Source: Promethearchaeota archaeon (GTDB lineage: Archaea; Asgardarchaeota; Lokiarchaeia; Sigynarchaeales; SOKP01). From it: DNA of 14,145 bases. Under the pieces are notes generated by a model that worked only from the letters and a program-made list of their open reading frames with translations, was not told the origin of the DNA and made no database searches. Both the position numbers and the translations under genes were made by a program. Shown one piece after another: positions 1-6,762 of the stretch (position 1 is its first letter; every line of letters begins with the position of its first letter). The DNA lies in the NCBI GenBank assembly GCA_019894735.1, contig JAGXOB010000054.1, forward strand, positions 1 through 14,145, written 5' to 3'.

Positions 1-833
1 ACATAGCCTAAATCTAAAGAATAACCAATTCTAATCTTTTTAGGAACATTTTGTAGAACATTTACATAGCTCAATTCAGGCGTAGATAATGTGTATTTAT
101 CAATATCATTAGAACCCGCCATAACATCCAACATTAAAGCAGCGTCTTTGACATTTCGAACAATAGGACCATTATGTGATAATCTATAAAAACTCATTTT
201 ATCCCATAACCGTGGAACTCGACCATAGCTAGGTTTAATTCCAAAGACTCCGCATAAACAGCTTGGAACTCTGATTGAACCTCCACCATCCGACCCTTGA
301 GCTAATGGGCCCAAGCCAGATGCAACTGCGGCTGCTGCGCCTCCACTTGATCCTCCAGGAGTCATATCTCGATTCCATGGATTTTTGGTTTCTCCAAAGA
401 TTTTATTATCAGTTACTGCTTTGTGACCAAAAGCTGGACTATTAGTTTTACCAAGAAGTACAATTCCCGCATCTTTAAGCTTCTTTACAATAAATTCGTC
501 TTGATCTGGGACATTATCTTCAAAAATAATGCAACCAAATGTAGTTCGTATTCCCCCTGTTTTATTTAAATCTTTTATTGATGTTGGAATTCCATTCAAA
601 GGACCGAGTTTCTCACCTTTTTTTACTTTATCATCTGATTTTTTTGCCAATTCACGAGCTAAATCAAAAGTAGGAGTGCAATACGCGTTGATGATTGGAT
701 TAATTCTTTCAATTCTTTCAATTATTGTCTCAGTTATTTCTTCTGAAGTTATTTCCTGGTTTTTAATAGCATTAACCATTTTGTAAGCAGGCATATAACA
801 AATTTCTTCTTTCTTCATAATTTTCACTTTCAT
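1..833 (-). CDS. Amidase-signature family hydrolase, N-terminal 277 residues (runs off the left edge)
   Basis: This is an amidase-signature (AS) enzyme, which hydrolyses C-N bonds of amides through a Ser-cisSer-Lys triad. Reading the minus strand from ATG 831-833, all three catalytic residues are visible: Lys87 in PTSIKDLNKT, the cis-serine Ser162 in PGGSSGGAAAAVA, and the nucleophile Ser186 in GSDGGGSIRVPS. The spacing of 24 residues between the two serines matches the family. AS enzymes usually have about 450-500 residues, so roughly the C-terminal 40% lies outside the window. Other in-frame ATGs are at 818 and 794; 833 is chosen because it is the first after a TATA-like box (871-880). It follows the acyl-CoA synthetase by 55 bases on the same strand. 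The N-terminal half does not distinguish a stand-alone amidase from a GatA-type transamidosome subunit; no GatB/GatC gene is visible, and the context with a hydrolase and a CoA ligase favours a catabolic amidase (inference). Confidence 0.9.
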   Translation of the reverse strand, partial: MKVKIMKKEEICYMPAYKMVNAIKNQEITSEEITETIIERIERINPIINAYCTPTFDLARELAKKSDDKVKKGEKLGPLNGIPTSIKDLNKTGGIRTTFGCIIFEDNVPDQDEFIVKKLKDAGIVLLGKTNSPAFGHKAVTDNKIFGETKNPWNRDMTPGGSSGGAAAAVASGLGPLAQGSDGGGSIRVPSCLCGVFGIKPSYGRVPRLWDKMSFYRLSHNGPIVRNVKDAALMLDVMAGSNDIDKYTLSTPELSYVNVLQNVPKKIRIGYSLDLGY

Positions 834-870
834 TCTTCGTAGTTCAATACATAAAATCTAGATAATCCCA

Positions 871-880
871 TATTTAAAAG
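871..880 (-). promoter_or_regulatory. TATA-like box before the amidase gene
   Basis: On the minus strand this reads CTTTTAAATA, an archaeal TATA-like element. It sits 38-47 bases before ATG 833, so transcription would start about 10-20 bases ahead of that codon. It lies just behind the stop codon of the upstream synthetase, which suggests that the amidase can be transcribed on its own. Confidence 0.4.
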
Positions 881-888
881 ATAACAAT

Positions 889-2580
889 TTAACTATTCAT
901 TGCCTTTTCTCTTAATTTTCTACGGAATACTTTCCCTACGGTTGTTCGAGGTAATAACTTTATAAATTCGACTTGGCGGGGGTACTTGTATGCAGCTAAT
1001 CGTTCTTTGGACCATTCGATGATTTCGCGTTCTGTTATTTTTCCGTCTTGGTATTCCGGTTTCAAAACTATATAAGCTTTAATTGTTTCACCTATGTTAA
1101 CATCTGGGGCTGAAACTACACCAACTTCTAGAACTGCAGGATGTTCGTATAATTTTTCCTCTACCTCACGAGGCATTACTTTGTATCCTTTATATTTAAT
1201 AATATCTTTTGCGCGACCTTCAATGTAAAAATATCCTTGGTCATCCATTCTAGCTAAGTCTCCAGTTCGTAACCAACCGTTCACTATCGTTTTTTTTGTC
1301 TCTTCTGGATTATTCCAGTAGCCCTTCATTACTTGAGGTCCTTTTATTAATAATTCTCCAATTTTCCCTGGTTCTAGTTCATCGAATGTTCCGGGATTAA
1401 CAATCTTAGAATCAGTATCGATAATTGGTACCCCTATGCTCTCAGAATGGATTTGAGGCATCCATTTGGCCGCAATGTGAGTGATAGGTGAGGTCTCTGT
1501 TAATCCAAAACCTTGTCCTACTTTTATTCCAACAACATCTTCCCATTTCTTAGCTAATTCTGGAGGTAATGCTGCTGAACCTGAATTTGCTTCTTCAAGA
1601 CTTGAAAGATCTCGTTCTGTGAAATCTGGATTATTTATTAACATTTGATACATTACCGGAACTCCAACATAATTTTTAACCTTATAATACTCAATTGCTT
1701 CTAGAATGTCAGCGGCGTTAAAGGAGGGAAATATTACTAACATTGCTGTACCGAAAACTGCAATAATCATAATTAAAAATCCAAACGAATGGCATAAAGG
1801 TAGAACTGATAAGTTTACTGTTTTACCAAAGTTATCTTCTCCTTCTTCTGCTTCACCAGCCATTAACAAAGTTGAGAGCGTACAGGAGACCAGATTAGTA
1901 TGAGTTAACATTACGCCTTTTGGCAATCCCGTAGTTCCACCAGTAAATAAAAGAGCCGCAAGATCGTTTGAAGGATCTATATCTACATCTGGTTGAAGAG
2001 GTGCTATATTCTCGATAAACTCTTCGAAAGTTATCGTCCCTTCTTTAGCTGAGTTTGCTTCCAAAAGGATTATATTTTCTAACCTCACATCTTTTTGTGC
2101 TTTTTTCATAGTTCTAAAATTTCCTCGATGCACAAAAGCAGTTCGCATATTATCAGATTCCTTAATGATGTGTGCTACATCGCTTTCTTTGAGCAGAGGG
2201 TTTATTGGAACTACAATGGCACCTGTTTTCATAATTCCAATGCAGCAAAAAATAAACTCTGGACAGTTTGAGGTCATGATGCCTATAGGTTCTCCCTTTT
2301 TTACTCCCAATTGAACTAACGCATTTGCTAGCTTATCAGAAATATAAATTAATTCGCGATAGGTATATTTTTTGTCAGTTGATTTAGAATAAACGCATAC
2401 ATTGTTAGGATATTCTTTAGCTGATAGATTAATTAATTCGTGAACGGGGATAGGATCAAATTTAATCGATTTCGGCACATTTGGGAGTCTAAATTTTAAC
2501 CAAGGTCTATTAGGATTTTCCAAATAAGGTGATTCGTTTTCAAAATCATATATAGGCTTCCAATCTGAGTAATCTTTCAT
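889..2580 (-). CDS. AMP-forming acyl-CoA synthetase (long-chain fatty acid / aryl-CoA ligase type)
   Basis: This 563-residue protein belongs to the ANL superfamily (AMP-binding enzymes). It activates a carboxylic acid with ATP to an acyl-adenylate and transfers the acyl group to CoA. The full motif set is present: the P-loop FTGGTTGLPKG at 212-222, FGLTETSP at 358-365, GWLRTGDL at 436-443, the hinge GRAKDIIKYKGYKV at 455-468, and the C-terminal catalytic Lys550 in RTTVGKVFRRK. Length is normal for the family, so it is probably intact and active. It is soluble, with no signal peptide. The acyl substrate cannot be read from the sequence; the nearest named types are long-chain fatty acyl-CoA and 4-coumarate-CoA ligases. 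It stands between an alpha/beta hydrolase gene (119 bases upstream) and an amidase gene (55 bases downstream), all co-directional, so it may convert an acid released by those hydrolases to its CoA ester (inference). Confidence 0.95.
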   Translation of the reverse strand: MKDYSDWKPIYDFENESPYLENPNRPWLKFRLPNVPKSIKFDPIPVHELINLSAKEYPNNVCVYSKSTDKKYTYRELIYISDKLANALVQLGVKKGEPIGIMTSNCPEFIFCCIGIMKTGAIVVPINPLLKESDVAHIIKESDNMRTAFVHRGNFRTMKKAQKDVRLENIILLEANSAKEGTITFEEFIENIAPLQPDVDIDPSNDLAALLFTGGTTGLPKGVMLTHTNLVSCTLSTLLMAGEAEEGEDNFGKTVNLSVLPLCHSFGFLIMIIAVFGTAMLVIFPSFNAADILEAIEYYKVKNYVGVPVMYQMLINNPDFTERDLSSLEEANSGSAALPPELAKKWEDVVGIKVGQGFGLTETSPITHIAAKWMPQIHSESIGVPIIDTDSKIVNPGTFDELEPGKIGELLIKGPQVMKGYWNNPEETKKTIVNGWLRTGDLARMDDQGYFYIEGRAKDIIKYKGYKVMPREVEEKLYEHPAVLEVGVVSAPDVNIGETIKAYIVLKPEYQDGKITEREIIEWSKERLAAYKYPRQVEFIKLLPRTTVGKVFRRKLREKAMNS

Positions 2581-2599
2581 AGTAATTGTAAAAGTAGTT

Positions 2600-2608
2600 T
2601 TTATAAAG
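2600..2608 (-). promoter_or_regulatory. TATA-like box of the acyl-CoA synthetase gene
   Basis: The minus strand reads CTTTATAA, 21-28 bases before ATG 2580. That is the distance from TATA box to transcription start in archaea, so the mRNA is probably leaderless. No Shine-Dalgarno sequence precedes the ATG. Confidence 0.5.
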
Positions 2609-2699
2609 TTTATATTAAGAATTTTAAGTTTAGCATATAAAAATCTTCTCTTGAGTTCTTACAAGAATGTCCAATTTAAGAGTGAGTAGAATCATGTTT

Positions 2700-3530
2700 T
2701 TAATTCTCCAAGAAATCGAGAATCATTTTATTAACTTCCGAAGCTCTTGAGAGAGTCATAAAGTGACCCGCCTCATTTATGATTTTCAATTCACTATGAG
2801 GGATTCTTTTATTCATTTCCATCATGACTGAAACAGGCGTCTGTCTGTCGTGGGAAGCGGCAATAAGAAGAGTATCGTGTTTAATTTCAGTTAATTTATC
2901 AAAAGTATAATGTGTTTTCATAGCTTCTGCTTGATTAATTATATCTTGCGGTCTTGAAGGGTTAACCGTGCTTTCCCTAATTAAATCTTCCATCGAAAAA
3001 ACTCCATAAAATTTTTTGGTTGGATTTGCCTCCATCTCTTTTCTAAACTTTATATGAAAAAGCCACTTTGATTTTTGTCTGAATGCCTTTAAAGGATCGT
3101 GTTTTAAGGTTTCTATTTCTTCAAGTCGGCCATTTTTGGGTATTTCGACCCAATCAGTGTTAGTTCTACCGTAGTTAGTAGCAATTAACACTAGCTTCTC
3201 AACTTTTTCTGGATAGAGAAGAGAAACATTCTGGGCAATCATACCTCCGAAAGATCTTCCGATAATATGAGCTTTTTTTATATTTAAAAATTCTTCTAAT
3301 CTATTGACATCTTCGGCCATCATCTTCATAGTGTAAGGAATATTAGGGCGATCACTTTCTCCAGTTCCACGTAAGTCAAATGTTACCAATTTAAATCTTT
3401 TGCTCATTTCCGCAACTTGAGGTTTCCATATTTCTTTTTTTGCACCATAACCATGTATGAAGATAACAGGAAAACCATTGCCATAGACTCGATATGATAT
3501 TTTTACACCTTGTAAATTCGCAAAAGTCAT
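2700..3530 (-). CDS. Alpha/beta-hydrolase fold hydrolase
   Basis: This 276-residue protein is an alpha/beta hydrolase of the small esterase / C-C hydrolase / haloperoxidase-like type. The fold markers appear in order: the oxyanion-hole stretch IFIHGYGAKKEIW at 23-35, FDLRGTGESD at 51-60, and the nucleophile elbow GRSFGG at 91-96 with Ser93. The acid is probably Asp228 in SHDRQTPV and the base His256 in EAGHFMTL. The triad is therefore complete and the length is typical (about 260-290). There is no signal peptide or membrane segment, so it should act in the cytoplasm. The helical cap between about 120 and 210 (rich in Lys and Arg) determines the substrate and gives no clear clue. It is the first gene of the minus-strand cluster, followed after 119 bases by the acyl-CoA synthetase; together they could process an ester or amide to an acyl-CoA (inference). 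Substrate is unknown. Confidence 0.93.
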   Translation of the reverse strand: MTFANLQGVKISYRVYGNGFPVIFIHGYGAKKEIWKPQVAEMSKRFKLVTFDLRGTGESDRPNIPYTMKMMAEDVNRLEEFLNIKKAHIIGRSFGGMIAQNVSLLYPEKVEKLVLIATNYGRTNTDWVEIPKNGRLEEIETLKHDPLKAFRQKSKWLFHIKFRKEMEANPTKKFYGVFSMEDLIRESTVNPSRPQDIINQAEAMKTHYTFDKLTEIKHDTLLIAASHDRQTPVSVMMEMNKRIPHSELKIINEAGHFMTLSRASEVNKMILDFLEN

Positions 3531-3719
3531 GAGTTTGATTTTAAATTTTATTAATAGCTATTGTAATATATTAGAGTATTAAAAAAAACCTTCTATTTAA
3601 TTGTTAAATTTGAACATCAAACCTATTTTTATTTACCTAGCTGTAAAAGATTAAATAGGAAAGCTCAGATATATTTACTATATTTATTTGTAATATTTAA
3701 AAATATGAATTATTTTTCT

Positions 3720-3740
3720 ACATTCAAATTACATTCAAAC
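3720..3740 (+). repeat. Tandem 11-base-period repeat upstream of a TATA box
   Basis: ACATTCAAAT (3720-3729) is followed by ACATTCAAAC (3731-3740): nine identical bases repeated with an 11-base period, about one helical turn. It ends about 11 bases before the TATA-like box of the gene at 3780, where archaeal activators or the BRE contact often lie. A binding-site role is inference. Confidence 0.4.
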
Positions 3741-3751
3741 AAATAATACAG

Positions 3752-3759
3752 TATAAAAT
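3752..3759 (+). promoter_or_regulatory. TATA-like box of the gene at 3780
   Basis: TATAAAAT begins 28 bases before the ATG at 3780, implying a transcript starting at or next to the start codon. No Shine-Dalgarno sequence is present. Confidence 0.5.
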
Positions 3760-3779
3760 ACAAAGTTTTTTCGATTATT

Positions 3780-4373
3780 ATGGTAGATTATTCAAAAATT
3801 TTGCAAAATCTCGAATTTTTCAACATTAGTACCGATAGTTTCACAATATTTGAATGGAAACCACCAAAATCATATAAGAGCTACATTCTAGACTTAAATA
3901 TCGTAAAGAAAAATCCCACAAGCAATATATTTTTTCACATTTTTAAAGGAGAGATGAAAATTGTCCATATCCGATTGAAAAACTTGATCTATACTGCAGG
4001 TTCTAATAACGAAGTCCAATTTCAACTGTTAGAAGCTTTGATTGAGCAAGTTTCCGTTGTATTTAACGAGATATATGATATTGAGTCTTATATAAAGTAC
4101 GATAATTTTTCCACCTCTATGTTCAGTTCATTTAAAGAAGAAATTGATAAAATTATTAGTAATTTTAACTCCCTCAATTGTGTTAGAGATCTTAAGGTTC
4201 CTTGTATGGTTTGTAATGGTATACTTATAGTAATCGTTAAAAGAAGTTTCATTGAAGATGCGGAGTCTTATCCTGTACCTCTCGTTTACAATCATAAAGG
4301 ACATGCTATCTTATGTTTCATTGATAAAAATTACGACATTCGAGGAGTAGAATTAGTAAATGTAACGGGTTAA
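3780..4373 (+). CDS. Uncharacterised protein, possibly longin/profilin-like fold
   Basis: I do not recognise this 197-residue protein. It has no signal peptide or transmembrane segment. Residues about 48-100 show two strands (NIFFHIFKGEMKIVHIRL) followed by a long amphipathic helix (FQLLEALIEQVSVVFNEIYD). That beta-beta-alpha order is reminiscent of longin/roadblock (profilin-like) domains that bind small GTPases in Asgard archaea and eukaryotes; this is a by-eye guess. A second helix at 115-130 and a beta-rich C-terminal part (139-195: VPCMVCNGILIVIV, then GHAILCFIDKNYDIRGVEL) follow. The C142-x2-C145 pair could be structural, but no second pair completes a zinc site. It is transcribed rightward from its own promoter, 93 bases ahead of the next gene on the same strand. 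Context with GTPase genes suggests a signalling or trafficking accessory (inference). Confidence 0.75.
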   Translation: MVDYSKILQNLEFFNISTDSFTIFEWKPPKSYKSYILDLNIVKKNPTSNIFFHIFKGEMKIVHIRLKNLIYTAGSNNEVQFQLLEALIEQVSVVFNEIYDIESYIKYDNFSTSMFSSFKEEIDKIISNFNSLNCVRDLKVPCMVCNGILIVIVKRSFIEDAESYPVPLVYNHKGHAILCFIDKNYDIRGVELVNVTG

Positions 4374-4374
4374 T

Positions 4375-4393
4375 TCTTTGATTATACCAAAGA
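4375..4393 (+). terminator. Small hairpin just after a stop codon
   Basis: TCTTTG (4375-4380) and CAAAGA (4388-4393) form a six-base-pair stem with a seven-base loop, starting one base after the stop codon of the gene at 3780. There is no strong T tract after it, so a terminator or mRNA-end role is only a possibility. Confidence 0.2.
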
Positions 4394-4432
4394 TTTAATT
4401 GCATATTAACAACTTCTTATTGCATTCCAACA

Positions 4433-4445
4433 TATAATTAAAAAA
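4433..4445 (+). promoter_or_regulatory. TATA-like box of the gene at 4467
   Basis: TATAATTAAAAAA lies 22-34 bases before ATG 4467. It fits an archaeal TATA box with a leaderless or very short-leader transcript; no ribosome binding site is visible. Confidence 0.4.
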
Positions 4446-4466
4446 TTATCATTCTTAACAATAAAT

Positions 4467-5465
4467 ATGGCAGAAGATAAGAAACAAGATAACGAACCCT
4501 TTTTTCAAGATGTAATTAAAAAAACTAAAACGGGTATTACCTTCCCAAAAGAATTGAGAGAAGCGTTATTTGACGATAGTGAAGAAGTTTTCTTTAAAAT
4601 TATTGTACCTAACGAAAAAAATAAAATTATCTTAGAGTTTATAACTGATACCGAAGCAAAAAATTTAACTGAAAGTAGTCTAAGCTCTAAATCGAAAGAA
4701 CTCAAAAAAGATCCTGTAAAATTGAAGGAAAAAACAACTTCAGATAAAATCGCCCCAAATTGGAGTGAGTATTTTGTATACGATTTTAAAAATAGAGAAA
4801 AAGTTCAACCCATTTTAGAATCTGCGTTTTACAAGTTTGCTGAAACTCCAGCTGATTTAGACGATGCTATGGGGAGGATTAAATACGCTTTAGTTTCATT
4901 TTTAACAGCAACCAAAACGGATAACGCTAAGTTGTATTTTTCTATAATAAAACTCCTTATTGATGTAATAGAAAGGTTTAATCAACCAAATTTGATTGAT
5001 TGGATCTTTGAAAAAATTGTACCTAATATGGAAAGTAAATTTCTTTACGAACTAGCGCTTCTCGAGCTCTTAGAAATTAGTTTAAAAACAAAACGTTTTG
5101 AAAAAGCTGAACTATTTATATTCTATGTTTTAAGGAACATTGACGATTATCCTCAATCGGAACTTTATAACATCTTCAATTCATTTAAACAATTAGTAAA
5201 AAAAGTGCGCCACATTGAAAGAACTGACAAAATTGATCTTTTGTTGAAAGAAAAATTGATGGAATACGGAGAAGGTATTACAGACAACGATTACAAAATC
5301 CAAGTTGTGGAGTTTTTGGAGGATTTGAATTATATTGAGCTTGCCTACAAGCTTGCTAAAGCAATACAAAAAGGCCTGCCCCCTGATAGCGTAAAAGTAG
5401 ACGAGATTAGGAAAATAGTAAAGCGGCTATATACTGCTCCGATAACAGAAGATAAAATCAATTAA
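4467..5465 (+). CDS. AbrB-like N-terminal segment plus alpha-helical repeat protein
   Basis: This 332-residue protein has no standard name. Residues 17-60 (KKTKTGITFPKELREALFDD, then strands VFFKIIV and KIILEFI) resemble the swapped-hairpin SpoVT-AbrB domain of DNA-binding and antitoxin-type proteins, whose consensus has IT(I/F)PKE(L/V)REAL. A charged Ser/Lys-rich linker (65-95) follows. Residues about 112-325 are almost entirely helical, with paired amphipathic helices such as DNAKLYFSIIKLLIDVIERF, KFLYELALLELLEISLKT and FEKAELFIFYVLRNI. That arrangement resembles TPR/HEAT-type solenoid repeats, though no TPR consensus is clear. The combination suggests a dimerising or nucleic-acid-binding head on a protein-interaction scaffold (inference). 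The gene meets the minus-strand HEAT/coiled-coil gene tail to tail with only 20 bases between stop codons. The coding call is strong; the domain reading is moderate. Confidence 0.8.
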   Translation: MAEDKKQDNEPFFQDVIKKTKTGITFPKELREALFDDSEEVFFKIIVPNEKNKIILEFITDTEAKNLTESSLSSKSKELKKDPVKLKEKTTSDKIAPNWSEYFVYDFKNREKVQPILESAFYKFAETPADLDDAMGRIKYALVSFLTATKTDNAKLYFSIIKLLIDVIERFNQPNLIDWIFEKIVPNMESKFLYELALLELLEISLKTKRFEKAELFIFYVLRNIDDYPQSELYNIFNSFKQLVKKVRHIERTDKIDLLLKEKLMEYGEGITDNDYKIQVVEFLEDLNYIELAYKLAKAIQKGLPPDSVKVDEIRKIVKRLYTAPITEDKIN

Positions 5466-5485
5466 AAAGAAATTAAAACATTCAT

Positions 5486-6718
5486 TCATTTATTCTCATT
5501 TTTATTATCGTCATTCTTGCCTTGATCCTCAAGTTCCTTGAATTCTTCGATTGATCTTCTTATTTCGGTCTCTATCATTTTTTGCTCCTTTTCCTTAATT
5601 ATTTTTTCTCTTAATTCAATTTCTGCTTGAGATAATTCGCTTTCTTTTTCTATTATTTCTTCCTTCATTTTTAACGCTTTTTCTTTTTCTTCAATAGCCA
5701 TCTCCTCAATTTCGCGTTCTTTGAATTCTAAATCCAATTTCTTCTTTTTAATTTCCAAATCTTTCTTCTTAAGTTCAATTTCTTTATCGATGATCTCTGA
5801 TTCTTCTTTTTTTAATTGTTTTTTAACTTTTTTGGGTATAAGATCCGCGTCTGCTGGAACAATTGTTTCTTGTTCAAGTATTTCTTCTTTTAATTTAAGC
5901 GATTTTTCCTTTTCTAATATTATTTTCTCCTCTAATTCCTTTTCTTTTTCTTTTAATTCTATCTTCTTTTTCTTGATTTCTATTTCTTTTTTCTTTAATT
6001 CTATTTCTTTATCGATAATTTCAGTCTCCTGTTTTTCCATCAACTTAACTTCTGAAGGAGCTTCCTCTACTATTTCGTCGATTTTCTCAACTGTAACAAT
6101 TGATTTTAAAACAGAATCTACGGCGTTTTTTAATTCCTGATTTTCTGGATATCCCTTTGCCTGATTTGTAACTGCTTTGGTGACCCAAGAGGGGTGTTTT
6201 TTTCCTATCGATATTAAAGCTTGAGTTGCTTTTTCAACTACAAACTCTTTTTCATCAGCTAAAGTGAAAGCAATCTTATTAATAAGCGATTCATCTTCAA
6301 TATCTGCCTCTCCCCCGGCCATAAAGATAATTAGTTGAAGAATAGCCTCTTTTACGTTTGGATCGTCTGAATTTAATAAATCCACGCTATGAGGGAGAAA
6401 TAAATCGCATTCATTTTCGCATGATGTTTTCAATGATAACAAGAAAGAATAGCGTAGAACGGAATCGCGTTTAGAAAGATTTTCTAGTAAAGACGGAATA
6501 TCAATAATCAATCGTTCTATTAAGAACCTTAATACGGTTCCTCCTCCGTGAAGGGATAGCAACAATTCAATGATATCTTCCATTCTTTTAAGATAATCAT
6601 CTTGCGTAGAATCTCCAAGGTATAAAGCGATGATGTTTACAGCATCATCAATTCTTCCATCCTTTACGAAATCCTGTATTTTAGTAATTTCGGGATTCTC
6701 TTGGTCTTTTTCAGTCAT
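5486..6718 (-). CDS. HEAT-like repeat protein with a duplicated Lys/Glu-rich coiled-coil tail
   Basis: This 410-residue protein is not a named family that I recognise. Residues about 10-210 are helical and read like degenerate HEAT/armadillo repeats (for example LLNSDDPNVKEAILQLIIFM and ADEKEFVVEKATQALISIGK). Residues 228-395 are an extremely charged Lys/Glu helix in which a 55-residue unit occurs twice (231-285 and 306-360). The tail should form a long coiled coil or single alpha helix; the last 12 residues are hydrophilic and disordered. There is no signal peptide or membrane segment. I start it at ATG 6718. An in-frame TTG at 6727 would add three residues, but every other gene here with a clear start uses ATG, and an AT-rich box (6741-6760) suits a start near 6718. 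It lies 44 bases behind the gene at 6763-7722, probably co-transcribed. A scaffold or cytoskeleton-like role is inference. Confidence 0.82.
   Translation of the reverse strand: MTEKDQENPEITKIQDFVKDGRIDDAVNIIALYLGDSTQDDYLKRMEDIIELLLSLHGGGTVLRFLIERLIIDIPSLLENLSKRDSVLRYSFLLSLKTSCENECDLFLPHSVDLLNSDDPNVKEAILQLIIFMAGGEADIEDESLINKIAFTLADEKEFVVEKATQALISIGKKHPSWVTKAVTNQAKGYPENQELKNAVDSVLKSIVTVEKIDEIVEEAPSEVKLMEKQETEIIDKEIELKKKEIEIKKKKIELKEKEKELEEKIILEKEKSLKLKEEILEQETIVPADADLIPKKVKKQLKKEESEIIDKEIELKKKDLEIKKKKLDLEFKEREIEEMAIEEKEKALKMKEEIIEKESELSQAEIELREKIIKEKEQKMIETEIRRSIEEFKELEDQGKNDDNKNENK
5639..5803 (-). repeat. Second copy of a 165-bp intragenic repeat (residues 306-360)
   Basis: This segment encodes ESEIIDKEIELKKKDLEIKK and onward, matching residues 231-285 of the same protein in about 38 of 55 positions by eye. 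The two copies are offset by 225 bases (75 residues). Many differences are conservative (E/D, I/L, K/R), as expected for an old tandem duplication kept under selection for a charged helix. Confidence 0.75.
5864..6028 (-). repeat. First copy of a 165-bp intragenic repeat (residues 231-285)
   Basis: This segment encodes ETEIIDKEIELKKKEIEIKK and onward, the upstream partner of the copy at 5639-5803. Between the copies lies a 20-residue linker (286-305) with Pro and Ala (IVPADADLIPKK), which could be a hinge between two helical rods. Confidence 0.75.
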
Positions 6719-6762
6719 TTTAACCAACTTTTTAATTGTTTAATTTTTTATTTAATTAAAAT

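Larger units (their letters stand above)
3531..3779. other. Divergent intergenic region
   Basis: This 249-base AT-rich spacer separates the leftward hydrolase gene from the rightward gene at 3780 and must hold both promoters. A likely minus-strand TATA-like stretch lies at 3541-3552 and the plus-strand one at 3752-3759. It also contains two copies of ACATTCAAA 11 bases apart (3720-3740) and a loose inverted pair CCTATTT (3622-3628) / AAATAGG (3653-3659). No coding frame or structural RNA was seen. Confidence 0.6.

Noticed and set aside
529..786. Open frame on the plus strand, 85 codons
   Set aside because: It is antisense to the amidase gene, whose catalytic motifs are read on the minus strand.
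1706..1903. Open frame on the plus strand inside the acyl-CoA synthetase
   Set aside because: Antisense shadow of a gene with full ANL motifs; no promoter or ribosome site.
3622..3659. Inverted pair CCTATTT / AAATAGG
   Set aside because: Seven-base stem with a 24-base loop in very AT-rich spacer; expected by chance.
5721..6140. Plus-strand frame of 139 codons rich in Ser and Phe
   Set aside because: It is the reverse of the Lys/Glu repeat (AAA/GAA codons read backwards give Phe/Ser); low-complexity shadow.
6719..6727. TTG start adding three residues to the HEAT/coiled-coil protein
   Set aside because: ATG at 6718 is only nine bases further and matches start usage of the other genes.
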